NCBI GenBank assembly: GCA_030737835.1
Contig: CM060848.1
Span: 12,508,323-12,572,322 of the forward strand
Length of the DNA: 64,000 nt
Source: Acorus gramineus
Lineage: Eukaryota > Streptophyta > Magnoliopsida > Acorales > Acoraceae
Reading direction: 5' to 3'
Positions 49,140 through 60,321 of this stretch are shown piece after piece. Under the pieces are notes generated by a model. It did not search any database and was not told the DNA's origin. It worked only from the letters and a program-made list of their open reading frames with translations. Position 1 is the first letter of the stretch. Each line of letters begins with the position of its first letter. The position numbers were made by a program, and so were the translations under genes.

Positions 49140-50794
49140 GGGGTGATGGAATTCAATGGCGCAAAGAAGGGATGGGTGCAAAGGAAGGCGGTGGTGGGGA
49201 TTATCCTCCTCGACGTGAGCTTTCCCTTTATCAGTCGACAACGGGGACTGCGTCCCGTGTTTGGAGGGATTGGACTATCTCGTCTTCTCTAGAGGTGGGA
49301 GAAGAGTGGCGAACAGACTTGCATCCATTTGCATATATAATGTCATTATTTAAATTGAATTGTCATGAATCTATTGGCTTTTTAAAATAATAACGGTCTT
49401 TTCGTCAACATCTCTGCGAAGATAAATAAGAATGTAATTCACAACATTAAATCCCAAATATTTGGAGTATGGAAACACGATAACTAGCTATCCTATATAT
49501 TATCAAAGGGCATTGATACTCTCAATAGGTTTTGCAATCTTCATATTATTAATATAATATATAGAATCGCCTAAAATGTTACAGACTATAGACTCCACTA
49601 TGTCATTGTAAACTATATTACAGAATGCATAAAATCCATTAAATTTATATGAGTATTTATTTCATTTTTATTGAAGAATATACTCTATAGCCAAGAAAAC
49701 TTTCAAAAAAACATCAAAATGTATGAAGGTAGTAAAAGAACTATTAAAAATTTTCCTTACAGACTAATAAAAGAGAAGGAAATAAATAATCAAAGAAACA
49801 TTTGAAATAGAAACGTGTAAGGGTGCAAAGAAGAGTCCTCATGTGGCTTCCCGGGTACGCAATTCTTGTTCAAATGTACCATTTCATGGTTGGAGTTTGT
49901 CAAAAAAAGTATTGTAAAGTTTACACGGGAGGGATTCATTTATTTAATAAAGAGTGTTGATACACTCAGTCTGCTTTATAGTCTCATATATTATGATAGT
50001 GTAATATATAATGCGCTATCATAATATATAAATTTTATCATAGCGTATGAAATATTTTCATTTTTTAAAAGAGAAACATATCATGTTAAGGGAACAATGG
50101 CCAGGTGTGTAAGGAATCAATGAAGTTTAGGCTTTTGTATGTATTTACAAGATGAAATGATTCAAACTTTGATAGGTCCTTGTTTATCTAGTTTTACTTA
50201 ATGTATAGCTTATGTAGAGGCACAATTGGAGATGCTTAGAAAACTCTATATAAATTAATTTTTTGTGGTAATGAATACTTGTCCAGGGCCTTGTCACTAA
50301 AAAAAAAAATAAAAAATAAAAAATAAAAAATAAATTTCAATATATAATTTATTTCATGTAATACTTCAATAAAAAAAAAATATATTTTTTTTAAAATGAA
50401 AAATAATATTCGACCATAAATGGGATTGAACAAGGTCTGGAGGTATCATTTTCCTTTAACAAAAGATTGATGTCAGTGGGCTTTTAAGATATGTGGGTCT
50501 TTTGTTCCTCCCACTTCAATGTGCGTTGGGTCTTGATGTCGATTGTTTTAGCATACAAGGGGACAGGGTCCTTTTCATCTACTCTCCCATCACTTTTATC
50601 ACACTTATTTTCTATTATCTCCCCATCACACATCATTTTTCGGTGCTTTCTTTGGTCTACTACATTTGTCATTGTTGGTGTGTTTTCTTTCTCACTCTTA
50701 CCGTCCTTTTATCTGTTTTTATAAGAGGCTATTATTAATTGGATGATTTTAGGGATGAGATCTGGTCAACGCACGTTCCTTGACCCCTTTTGTG
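49140..50794. other. Intergenic, no gene seen
   Basis: A GC-richer patch at 49150-49320 gives a 72-codon plus frame (49172-49390) with no recognisable domain. The rest is AT-rich. An AT-rich palindromic segment lies around 49990-50045 (CATATATTATGATAG and CTATCATAATATAT). Confidence 0.45.
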
Positions 50795-51515
50795 GATAGA
50801 GGTATAAGCTGGAATAAGCATGGATAAAAAAAAATAAGGTGTTTGTTTATGGGGTATAACCTGTATAATTGTGTAAGTATAGACGGGCATAACAATTTCA
50901 CCATCCCAGATATAGACTTATATCTGCTTATTTATTTCAATGAAATATGTAGAGCTCATTGTCACATCAGAAGAAAAATTTACCTCTGCCTATCTTGTCA
51001 AAACAACACAGACGCTTTAATTTTCACGGAAATATCAATAATTCAAACCCATATTTTCAAAACCCCTCGACAACCCCTATCATTGGCTTCATGAAAAACC
51101 TCATACATTCACGTTGGACAAGTTTATTTTTAAATTTTCATTCATGTGGACCGATTAGGAGGTTGACAAACACAATTTCATCGATTATACACAGTACAAA
51201 ATATGTGATAACCGAATTTTGTGAGGTCCAAATACTGTAGTTTATCTTCTTCATTTTTTAATTTCAAATCACCAGTCATGCATCGGGGAAAAAAGGCATT
51301 TAAAAAGTTTTAAATGCTTATCCTCACTTATGGTGTGTTTATTCTTGATTCATCCAAGTCAACCAAACACCAAAGATCACTTTATCACATTATCCAACGA
51401 GAATCACTAAAAATAAAAACAAACAGAAAATCTCTTATTTATGTGGAATTGCTATATATATTGTATAGTAATCCATCCAAATAACTTAATTCCTTCATCC
51501 AAACGATAGCTTAGT
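50795..51515. mobile_element. MITE family C-like, decayed
   Basis: Words shared with family C: GGAATAAGCATGGATAA at the left, CACTTTATCACATTATCCAACGAG and CATCCAAACGATAGCTTAG at the right. Inverted ends are weak; it may be two fragments. Confidence 0.4.
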
Positions 51516-51567
51516 TTTTATCAGTATTCAATAATGGGCTAACATGTCCAATATTGACATAAAAATC

Positions 51568-51572
<5 letters not shown>

Positions 51573-51600
<28 letters not shown>

Positions 51601-51601
51601 T
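51573..51601. repeat. (TTA)n microsatellite
   Basis: About nine to ten TTA units in an AT-rich context. Confidence 0.85.
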
Positions 51602-51852
51602 GTTTATATACCCGTGAAAATGTCTCATTTTTTCAAAATGTATACTCCTAGTGAATTACTATTTTCAAAAATATATCTCAGAAGGATTTAAATTTGTACA
51701 TTAATGACAGTGACCTGATCAGAGCCATTGCCCCAACAGAATTTCAACACAGGATACAGTAAAATATCCATAACTTCCTCAGACAACCTTCAAATGATCC
51801 AATTCCTATTTTATATTACAGAAGATTTCTTCCTCTACAAGTATCCTTAATA

Positions 51853-52034
51853 GAGCACCACCCCTCGCTTGGCGAAGTGGTCGAGATGCACCCTCCCTCG
51901 TGGGAGGTCACGGGTTTGAAACCTGACTAACCCCTTGTGGGTGTGCTAGCCCTTCTGGACTTGGTTGTGGATCCTGAGCCCCGCTGTTGTATCCCCCCCT
52001 CGTGGGCCTTTCTACCAAAAAAAAAAAAAAAAAT
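51853..52034 (+). mobile_element. tRNA-derived SINE, family 2, with 9-bp target duplication
   Basis: A-box CTTGGCGAAGTGGTCGAGAT and B-box GGGTTTGAAACC near the 5' end; C/T-rich body; about 16 A at the end. TCCTTAATA occurs at 51844-51852 and at 52035-52043. Its body differs from the family 1 SINEs. Confidence 0.85.
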
Positions 52035-52043
52035 TCCTTAATA

Positions 52044-52799
52044 CAAATCAATAGATGTGCCTAAAATCTCCGTCCAAAATCCATAAACTGCCAAGAGGCC
52101 CATGACCATTAAAAAAAAAAAAAATCTAAGGAGGGGCTTTCCAGTGTTACGTGAGAAACCAGAGCTCCTGTAAGCAAAATCAAAGTAGCCCATGCCAACT
52201 ACAGTTGCAAAATATCCCAAGTCAACAAAAAAATGTGGTACATTTTTTTTCTTTCTGCTAGCTAATATTTTTTTAAACATTCGTAAAACCACTTATAAAT
52301 AGTCAAACTCAGAGGTCAAACCTTACTTCATGCTTATCTTTTTGGATGTTGACATAAGTGAATCTTGTGGTTTGACATCTACAGCCTCTAGAGTCAAGGG
52401 GAGACCACAACACGATAAGAGATTAACATCGACCAAGAGGCCCAAATTGGTTCAAGCTTAGGCCTCAGATATAAGGAACAAATAAAAGCTTAGGCCTCAG
52501 ATATAAAATTACAAGATATTGTAGAGAAATTGGGAAGTATCTTTGTTATCCTTGAGATGGGAAAGTCACATTGTCACATAGGATTAAAAAAATAAGAGAA
52601 TGCAGAGAAAGTGATTGGAATGATGTACACACAACTTTCAACCAGCTCACTCATCAGGTCACCCCAATGAAGGTGGCAGCAGCCCACTGGAGTCTATTAA
52701 TCAGTAACCCAGAGGGAATTCCAAAGTAAAAGGGTCAGAAGAGCCAAGCATATATGCAGAAAATCAGACATGGAATATGAGAAATCTCTCAAGGATAAT
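52044..52799. other. Intergenic, no gene seen
   Basis: Mixed sequence. AGCTTAGGCCTCAGATATAA occurs twice (about 52455 and 52488), a small direct repeat. An 84-codon minus frame at 52038-52292 has no known domain. Confidence 0.45.
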
Positions 52800-52811
52800 A
52801 AAGAAACAAAG

Positions 52812-53052
52812 TTTTTTTTAGTTCCCAGTGGTCATAGCACAACGGTTCAGGGTTTACTTGTATTAATGGTAGTTAGGTCTTGGGTTCGAGTCTTGACACT
52901 GACTTACTCACTTGTTTGTTGGCGATTATTTAAAAGAATTTTACGTGATATCGGGACAAATAGGCGGAGGTAGCCTTCCCAGCTTGATTATAAGGTCAAC
53001 CACGGGGGTCCTCCGATATCAAAAAAAAAAAAAAAAAAAAAAAAAAAAGAAG
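52812..53052 (+). mobile_element. tRNA-derived SINE, family 1, copy 2, with 12-bp target duplication
   Basis: AAAGAAACAAAG at 52800-52811 and 53053-53064. A-box GTCATAGCACAACGGTTCAG, B-box GGGTTCGAGTCTTGACA, then GGACAAATAGGCGGAGGTAG and CGATATC before an A-rich tail of about 27. Body homologous to 21062-21270, and better preserved. Confidence 0.88.
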
Positions 53053-53119
53053 AAAGAAACAAAGCAACCAACAAAAAAATCCTATTACCCAAACCCAATA
53101 TAAAGGTGCACACTTCACC

Positions 53120-53385
53120 TAAAAAAAACCTTGCATTTTAGCCCATGTTTGAATATAAAATAAGACTTATTTCGTGATTTACAGTTATAACATCATAAGC
53201 AGGTATAGCAGTGAAATAAGTGATTTTATGTTTGGTTGTGTTTTGAATTATTCTCGTTGGGAAGCATAATAATATAGTTTGTGTTGTTTAAATAAAATAT
53301 TAATAAAGTGTGGATAATAATTTATAAAAAGTTAAAAAATGATGATAGTTGATTTAACAGTGGACTCATACATGGGCAGAGCCAT
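53120..53385 (-). mobile_element. MITE family C, reverse partial copy
   Basis: Minus strand reads CACTGTTAAATCAACTATCA, then TTTATAAATTATTATCCACA and GAGAATAATTCAAAACACAA, in the order of 32640-32770. The terminus near 53135 (CCATGTTTGAATATAAAATA) has drifted. Confidence 0.55.
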
Positions 53386-53408
53386 GTAGGTACAAGGGGA
53401 GGCTCAAG

Positions 53409-54264
53409 TAGGCCTGTCAACGGGTCGGGTCCGGGTCGGGTCGGGGTGGACCCGGACCCGACCCGTGACAGGACCCGGCGGGTCCGGGTCCAACCCAGGA
53501 CCCGGCGGGTCCGGAGAAATGTGGACCCGGACCCGGACCCGTCGGGTCCGGGTCGGGTCCGGGTCCGACCCGACCCGGATGGTTGGGTAAAAAAAAAGAA
53601 AAAAAAAAGAGAAGAGCTCATGTATTTGTTTGTCTTATCATTCTATTTGAAATTTTTTGTAATAAAACATTATTGTTAATGAGACTATGTTTGAATATAA
53701 TTTTATACAATTCAAAAGAAGTAAATGAATTATTAAACAACATCCAAAACAATAATCACTAACGTAAAAAACATATTAACCTAAATAATAAACATAACTA
53801 ACCTAAACAACATTCAAAACAATATTAACCTAAACAATATTCAAAACAATAAACATTAACATATTAACCTAAATAATAAACATAAATCATGCAACAAACT
53901 AATTAATCATACAAATTCAAATGCTAATAAGTTAATTGTCCAAAACAAACCAATTTATAGGCTTGTTATGATTATGATTTATGAACTTGTAGATACAAAA
54001 ATAAGTTAAGTAAGAAATAAAATTATGTATCAACTAATACTAATGGTCTTATAATATATGAACATATATTAAAAAAAGCAGTCGGGTCCAACGGGTCCAA
54101 CGGGTCGGGGCGGGGTGGACCCGGACCCGACCCGTTTGTTTGTTCGGGTCCGCCGGGTCGGGTCCAACTCGGGTCGGGTCCGAATCGGGTCGGGTATATT
54201 ACACGTGTAATCGGGTCCGGGTCGGGTCGGGTCCGGGTCCGGACCCGACCCGTTGACAGGCCTA
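53409..54264. mobile_element. hAT element (non-autonomous), 8-bp target duplication, GGGTC-rich ends
   Basis: GGCTCAAG at 53401-53408 and 54265-54272. Termini TAGGCCTGTCAACGGGTCGG and the complement of CCCGTTGACAGGCCTA. Each end carries 150-180 bp of GGGTCGGGTCC/GGACCCGACCC words in both orientations. The AT-rich centre repeats CCTAAACAATATTCAAAAC words several times. 856 bp, no transposase. A decayed relative is at 17595-18100. Confidence 0.88.
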
Positions 54265-54291
54265 GGCTCAAGCCCCTCAATTTTTTTTTTT

Positions 54292-54568
54292 GTTGATAAT
54301 GTTGCATCCAGTCTTTTTTCCAGCTCTAAATTCAGTTTATAAGTATTTTGAATTTTTTAAAAATAGTATAACTCATCTAATGAGATACATGTTTTTATAA
54401 AAAGTGAATCATGTATTCTAATGAATTGTATGAATGCATTTATAGAAAATGTGAAAAAAATTTATTGAAGCATATACCTCGCTAAAGTGAGTATATGCTT
54501 TGATAATTTTCTATCGACGCATATAGGACTGAAAGTGGGGCTGGAATAAAAAACGTGTGTGACAACAC
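54292..54568 (+). mobile_element. MITE family B copy in T-rich target
   Basis: GTTGATAATGTTGCATCCAG to GTGACAACAC, 277 bp, the same length as the copy at 41747-42023 and the same block order. Flanked on both sides by runs of T (54280-54291 and from 54569), consistent with a T-run target duplication. Confidence 0.78.
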
Positions 54569-55427
54569 TTTTTTTTTTTTTTATGGTAAACAAACAACAA
54601 CAACAGTTGAGTATCTGAGTTTAATATGGATATATCTATGGAATTATAACAAAAATTCTAGGGAAAATAAATTTAAATATTTTTTAGAAAAACTTTTTAT
54701 TTTGTTTAGGTCTATCAAACTTTCTAGTATATCAAACACCTTTAAGTAGTGATTATATTTTTTTAAAATTCTTCAATCTCTTTTTTTATCGCTTACCCAG
54801 TGAAATACTTTTTACACACAATTATACACTATGTATATGTTGTTTACTCGTACATTGCTATTCATTCCCTGTATTTTGTATATCAACTCTTATTATGCAT
54901 CATATGTATACTATTAAGAGTCAGTTTGATAATTCTGGCTGAGAATGAAAATTCCCCTTTCTCAATAATCCAGTTTAGATAGATTCTATTGAATTAAAAA
55001 TTTTAATTGACATATTCAGGAATGAACATATGAATGAATGATTTCAAAAACAATTTTCCTAAGTGTTAAATAGATTTTTATGAATATATCTATTTAAAAT
55101 GAATTTTATACCAAAAATATGATATATAATAGATTTTTTTATACTTCGTATAAAACCCCCCTCTATAGAAATTCCTGGCTGGAATAAACATGTTCTTTGA
55201 GTGGAATAACATGGAATAACTTTAATTCAAAGAGTTAGTTACAATTCATATTATACTAGTTTATTCTGACATAGGTTATCCCAGGGTATTCACTGCATCT
55301 AAACACAAAAAATTACTTATTCTACTTTATTCCAGATTATTCTGTGACCTATTTTGTATTCAAACGGGGGTTAAAACTCGTTCTTATATGTTGACATTAG
55401 AAAATGTATTTAAAACTGACTGCCTAA
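54569..55427. other. Intergenic, with MITE family C-like fragment
   Basis: AT-rich. 55165-55380 carries GGAATAACTTTAATTCAAAG, TTATTCTGACATAGGTTATC and TTCAAACGGGG, resembling the ends of family C (32393-32850). No gene. Confidence 0.45.
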
Positions 55428-55436
55428 TGCCTAAAG

Positions 55437-55755
55437 GAGACCGGATTCAGTCAGGAGTGTATCCGGTCAGTTCGGTCAATATCGAACTGGACAATGTGCA
55501 AACCGAACTATACTACCTATAAATCGAACTGCACAACCAATTGTTCGGTATATATTTTACTCTCCTATTGGATACTGATGATACTTAGGAATCCATATTT
55601 TTTCCAATAGTTGATTGAATCCAATCAAAGAGTGAAATATATACCCAACAATTGATTGTGCAGTTCGATTTATAGGTGGTGCAGTTCGATTTACACGTTG
55701 TTTAGTTCGATATAAACCGAACTAACCGGATCTAATCCTGACTGAATCCAGTCCC
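55437..55755. mobile_element. Mutator-type MITE, 319 bp, 9-bp target duplication
   Basis: TGCCTAAAG at 55428-55436 and 55756-55764. Termini GAGACCGGATTCAGTCAGGA and the complement of TCCTGACTGAATCCAGTCCC. The inverted arms extend about 120 bp (AACTGCACAACCAATTGTT and AACAATTGATTGTGCAGTT pair, as do several ATCGAACT words), so the whole element can fold into a hairpin. Confidence 0.88.
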
Positions 55756-55868
55756 TGCCTAAAGACCCAAGGTTAGGATATCGTACAGCCTAAACAGCAA
55801 TTCTTGTATCTTCACCAACTAGCATATTTTTTTGAAGGACAACTATGACTGGCATTGAGGCCTAGTTT

Positions 55869-56431
55869 TAGAGGTGTAACTTGGGCGAGTTGAACCCGAC
55901 CCAACCCGGTTCATAAGCGGGTTTGGGTTGAGGTTTTTCTCTGCCGGGTTCAACTCGACCCGAACCTGAACTAACCCGAACCCAATTCGGGTTGGGTTCG
56001 GGTTGGGGGTCGGGTTATGTGGGCTCAACCCAAACTCGAATTGGTGAAGGTTTTTTTTATATTTTTGTTGAAAAGCGATGAAGTTATGTTTAACTTAATT
56101 AAAATTTAGAATATGTACTCATAAACTTTGGATTTTGTAAGTTTTTTTTGTGGTGAATATACATTTAATTAATTAGAGTTTATTGTGTTGTTTATTAAAT
56201 AATTTTTATGATCTTTTAAGTATTAAACCCGAGCTCGACCCGAGCCCAACCCGAGCCCGAATTCAACCCGAACCCGACCCAAACCCGCGGGTTGAGGTCG
56301 GGTTCGGGCTCGGGTTGAACCCTTCGGGTTGAGGCCGGGTTTGGGCTCGGGTTCGGGTTGGGCTCTGTGCAATGTGGGTTAAAGCGGAACCCGACCCGAA
56401 CTAGACCAAACCCGCCCGAGTTGCACCCCTA
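55869..56431. mobile_element. hAT element (non-autonomous), 8-bp target duplication, AACCCGA-rich ends
   Basis: CCTAGTTT at 55861-55868 and 56432-56439. Termini TAGAGGTGTAACTTGGGCGA and the complement of CGCCCGAGTTGCACCCCTA. Both ends carry AACCCGACCC / GGGTTCGGGTTGGG arrays in both orientations; the AT-rich centre is about 150 bp. 563 bp, no coding capacity. Confidence 0.9.
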
Positions 56432-56544
56432 CCTAGTTTTAGCCCAAGCTTAGGCATCGACAAAGAGAATAAATCTTCAGTTTGTAAGTATTCTTCAAGA
56501 TATTCAACTTCATTAATTTATCTATCTATATCTATATCTATATT

Positions 56545-57135
56545 ACCTATAAAAGTATCAATCTATGAAAAACTTTCACTTGACAGATTTACCCTTCCCA
56601 ATTCTTGAAAATACATTCCTATATCAATGACTTTTTTATTTGAATTATATATTCTTTCATCTCGTCGAAAACTCAATCCTATCTCAAATAAAATTTCATT
56701 AATTAACTTATTTTATCATCTCATAATTAGACGTTATGTGATATTACCTATAAAAGTATCAATCCATGAAAAACTTTCACTTGACAGATTTACCCTTCCC
56801 AATTCTTGAAAATACATTCCTATCTCAATGACTTTTTTATTTGAATTATATATTCTTTCATCTCGTCGAAAACCCAATCTATCTCAAATAAAATTTCATT
56901 AACTTATTTTATCATCTCATAATTAGATGTTACATGATACTACCTATAAAGTATCAATCCATGAAAAACTTTCACTTGACAGATTTACCCTTCCCAATCC
57001 TTGAAAATACATTCCTATCTCAATGACTTTTTTATTTGAATTATATATTCTTTCATCTCGTCGAAAACCCAATCCTATCTCAAATAAAATTTCATTAACT
57101 TATTTTATCATCTCATAATTAGACGTTACGTGATA
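56545..57135 (+). repeat. Three-copy tandem repeat, ~196-200 bp unit
   Basis: Units begin ACCTATAAAAGTATCAATC near 56545, near 56746, and (with one A missing) near 56942. Each contains ATGAAAAACTTTCACTTGAC, TACCCTTCCCAATTCTTG and TTCTTTCATCTCGTCGAAAA, and ends TAATTAGACGTTACGTGAT-like. High identity points to recent expansion. It ends about 95 bp before the ORF at 57229. Confidence 0.88.
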
Positions 57136-57228
57136 AATTGTTTGACGATTTATTCATAACATTAATTTGTTAATTGCTTTTGGTACCAAAACATTCATTA
57201 TTATATTCCCTAAAAATCATTTCTTGTT

Positions 57229-57582
57229 GTGATGAAAACTATTCATCAACCGATGCCTAATTCACCAACCGATGCTTCAACTTCCCCAACCCTCATCGGT
57301 TACTCAAATTCTTCACGTCGTCCAATTGTTTCCTCTTCACCTCTTCCACAAAATCCTTCTTCTGCTCCAATTTCATCCTCTCTTATGTCCTCCACCATAT
57401 CGTGTCCGCGTTCGATCGAGCCATCCACTTCCCCTTACGATGGCAAAGATTTCAGGGAAGGTCTCCTGAGCCTCAGAGTTTATTTGCAGTCCCAATGGTT
57501 CACGGAGCACGAGGCGGCGACTGACGAATTGCCATCTCCGTCTCCTACTCCCCTCAATGTCTCTCATCCTTATTCTCAGTAA
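57229..57582 (+). CDS. Hypothetical Ser/Pro-rich protein
   Basis: A 117-codon frame. Residues 1-75 are Ser/Pro-rich; then DGKDFREGLLSLRVYLQSQW, which reads like a structured helix, and another Pro/Ser-rich end. It is GC-richer and codon-like compared with its AT-rich surroundings. I do not recognise the family. It could be the first exon of a gene whose further exons are not recognisable in 57.6-59 kb, or a captured gene fragment. The tandem repeat lies just upstream. Confidence 0.35.
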   Translation: MMKTIHQPMPNSPTDASTSPTLIGYSNSSRRPIVSSSPLPQNPSSAPISSSLMSSTISCPRSIEPSTSPYDGKDFREGLLSLRVYLQSQWFTEHEAATDELPSPSPTPLNVSHPYSQ

Positions 57583-59794
57583 TTCAATCACGATTATTAT
57601 TTGTTGGTTTTGCAATCTAGAGCTACGCGAGAAGGCCAGGTTTTAGGGATAATGGGAAACGGTTTCTTTGAATTTTTATGATTTTTCAATCACTGCAGAT
57701 TTCCATTGGTTTTATGCAGGTTTGGAAGTTGTTATAGTTTTTTATATCAATTTATGGGAACTATATTTTTAAGGTGAAATTTGTGATTTTGCAATTTGGA
57801 TGTTTGGGATTAAACTTCTGTAGTTGCCCTTTGTACTGATGGAGTTCTATTTTCTGTTTTCTGTTTGAAACTGGCAGTCTAGAGGATTGCAGGGAACCAT
57901 TTTTTTTAATCGGGTATTTCTGTTGGTTTTTTTAATGTTCATTTCAGTGGTCTACCATGTTACTCATAGCTTTATTTTGTATGTTGAGAAGGAGAAATAC
58001 TTTCTTTATCGTATTATAAAGCAGAAATGATAGTATGATAGATTGTGAATGATCTTCAACTACTAATTATTTAGATTTGTTTAGAGTATTTACAATGATC
58101 ATAGGTTTGCAATAATCCTTAGGATACGTGGAGTAACCTGAGGGAAATTACATCTACTAATGAATTTCGTAGTGCTCTAATTGAATTTGATAAAATAGGT
58201 GCAGTGGTGAATTTAGTGGATTGGTCATGCTATTATTTTTTAGTCATCTTTGTTGTTGTGATTGACAACGATGTTTATGAAATTGCAACAGTTACCAAGG
58301 CAAGCTAATGGACTCTTTCATTATATTAGGAATTTCTGGATTTGCTTTGATAATTCTTCTTTCTATGTGGGTCCTCTTATTTATACAATTTTTTTTTTGT
58401 ATTTCTAGATTGATTGTAAGAAAAAAATAGGACCCTACTGGAAGTTGCTCAACTACTCACTGATTTGAACCTTATGATGACAAAATAATACATGAATTTT
58501 GATAGGAGCTCATTCATGAATGATATAGTTTATGTTTTTAATAGAAAAATATTCCAGACATTGAGTTATGTTATGTTACCTATATCAACTGATAGAATTG
58601 TTTTTTTTTTTCTTGGTTCTGTCAATTTTAGTGTTTAATGTTATTGACCGGGAGGGAAAGAAATTAAATCACAATCAAAGCATCCTCAAATATTTGCACA
58701 ATGTAAGTGTTCTTTTACTTATCCTGTTATGTTACTTATTGATAGTGTCAGAACTTCTGAATTTATATTTTATTATTTGTCTTTCATAAAATTTGTGAAT
58801 TCATTTTTTGTTTTTTTAAATTGTATATATATTTTTCACTCACGTAAAAAATGATCAGTTCACAAAAAATAGGTGGGGTTACATGTTGCTATAAAACATG
58901 TCGCTTATATACAAGGATGGAAACCTGGAATTTAAATCTTCCAAATATGCATCTCTGATTTTTTTTTAATGTTCTGGTAAGAGCTATGAATTAGATTGAT
59001 TGATTATATCTCTTATTGTGTCAACTTGTAATCGATTACATGAATTTTTTTTTTAATCTAATTATGCAATATCTCGAAACCAATGCTTGTTTCAGAACCT
59101 CAATGCATGATGGACTCAGACTGAAGTGATGACTTCCAGAGAGCACACTTTCATGAATTAATTGTGACCAGCCATCTTGGTTTGCTAATATTCGTTCATT
59201 ACAATTCAACAAAGTAGTTCATGTGCTACGCACATGTACATCAACTAGTTATAATAAAATTCTTAAGGGAAAAATCATCATTAAAGAGTACCGTTAGTTT
59301 TTTGTGTGGGTTGGGAGTATTAGTAGATACCTCTTTTACTTACTCCTTGTGGTTTTTTTCTTTTCTGTTTTGTATGCTTTGGGTGCCTGACTCTGTTTCT
59401 AATGAAATTGCAGTAGATTGTCTACCAAAAAAAAAAAAAAACTAATAAATTATTCTCATATAAAACCTTGTAATAAAGTAAGTGGAAGTACTAGATAATT
59501 TTGTTTTTATAACTGTAGGTTTTATAGGATACATAAATGATATAAAGTTATCTCAACAAATAATATGTTTTGATAAATTACTTCATTCCTCTGTAGAGAT
59601 TATAACGTTTTGTTGGTTTCATGAATGATATAAAGTTGAATCTCATGTCGGGGACCACCTCGGTGTTTACTCACCTTGTCTCATAAGGTTTGAGAAAACA
59701 AGTAGCTAATAAGAGAAGTATTACCAAACATGAGAAAAACGTTTTATGCAGAAAGTGCCAAACATGTAGATGCACCAAGAAGCACATGTACAAC
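57583..59794. other. Intergenic or possible introns, no exon supported
   Basis: AT-rich and T-rich. Between about 59300 and 59441 a T-rich 3'-UTR-like stretch ending GTCTACCAAAAAAAAAAAAA resembles a LINE tail, but without an identified duplication. No conserved exon follows the ORF at 57229. Confidence 0.4.
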
Positions 59795-59820
59795 CTTACA
59801 CAGGCTCAGTCCAAAAGCAA

Positions 59821-60100
59821 GAGCTCCATTGCGTTTTAGGTCGATGGAGGAGCTTTGGGAGGCGGCACATTGAATGAAACAGAAGAACGATAGGAGCAAA
59901 TCGGGCTTGATTGGGCTTTCTATTATTCCGGTGGGTGCTTGGGCAATTTGAAAATTGAGAAATGAAGTGATTTTTAAAGGCCGACTTTCTATTTCAAGAA
60001 CCTGTGGGAGTTGACGCGGTCGAGTATCAAGGACTGGGGCACATATGTTTGTGGGGTTTCGAGCATCCAAATCAGCGATAACTTGTTTCAAATAATGGAG
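59821..60100 (+). pseudogene. LINE polyprotein C-terminal remnant
   Basis: The plus strand reads FRSMEELWEAAH, a stop, then RSKSGLIGLSIIPVGAWAI, a stop, KLRNEVIFKGR. These correspond to MEELWRAGK...SIVPAVVWSIWLTKNAALFRG of copy 3. At least three stops. The minus-strand 115-codon frame here is a shadow. Confidence 0.75.
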
Positions 60101-60295
60101 TAGCGGATGGGGTTTGGGTAAATGTCTTTTCTATCCATTCCTTACGACATTTGGATTTCTTATTTTGCATTAGTTGTTGCTTCTTCTATTACTCTCTCAT
60201 CCTCCATTCAGCCATGTTCTATTTTGACTCTTTTTTTTTTAAATAGTAATGACTACAGTTTACTCAAAAAATAAAAATAAAAATAAAAATAAAAA
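59821..60295 (+). mobile_element. 5'-truncated LINE (copy 4), 26-bp target duplication
   Basis: 59795-59820 and 60296-60321 are the same 26-bp sequence (beginning CTTACACAGG, ending CAAAAGCAA) with one C/T difference. The body is 475 bp and ends with a tail of AAAAAT units (about 60265-60295). It encodes only the last ~90 codons of the LINE polyprotein. Confidence 0.88.
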
Positions 60296-60321
60296 CTTAC
60301 ACAGGTTCAGTCCAAAAGCAA

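Noticed and set aside
51853-51940. tRNA gene
   Set aside because: A and B boxes are present, but the sequence continues into a SINE body with poly(A) tail and target duplication, and the acceptor stem does not close.
53409-54264. Telomeric or centromeric satellite because of the GGGTC repeats
   Set aside because: Words are irregular, occur in both orientations and are confined within a hAT element with an 8-bp duplication.
56545-57135. CRISPR array
   Set aside because: Eukaryotic DNA; 200-bp head-to-tail units with no spacers, so a simple tandem repeat.
59744-60091. Minus-strand frame of 115 codons as a gene
   Set aside because: It is the antisense of a LINE C-terminal remnant bounded by a 26-bp target duplication.
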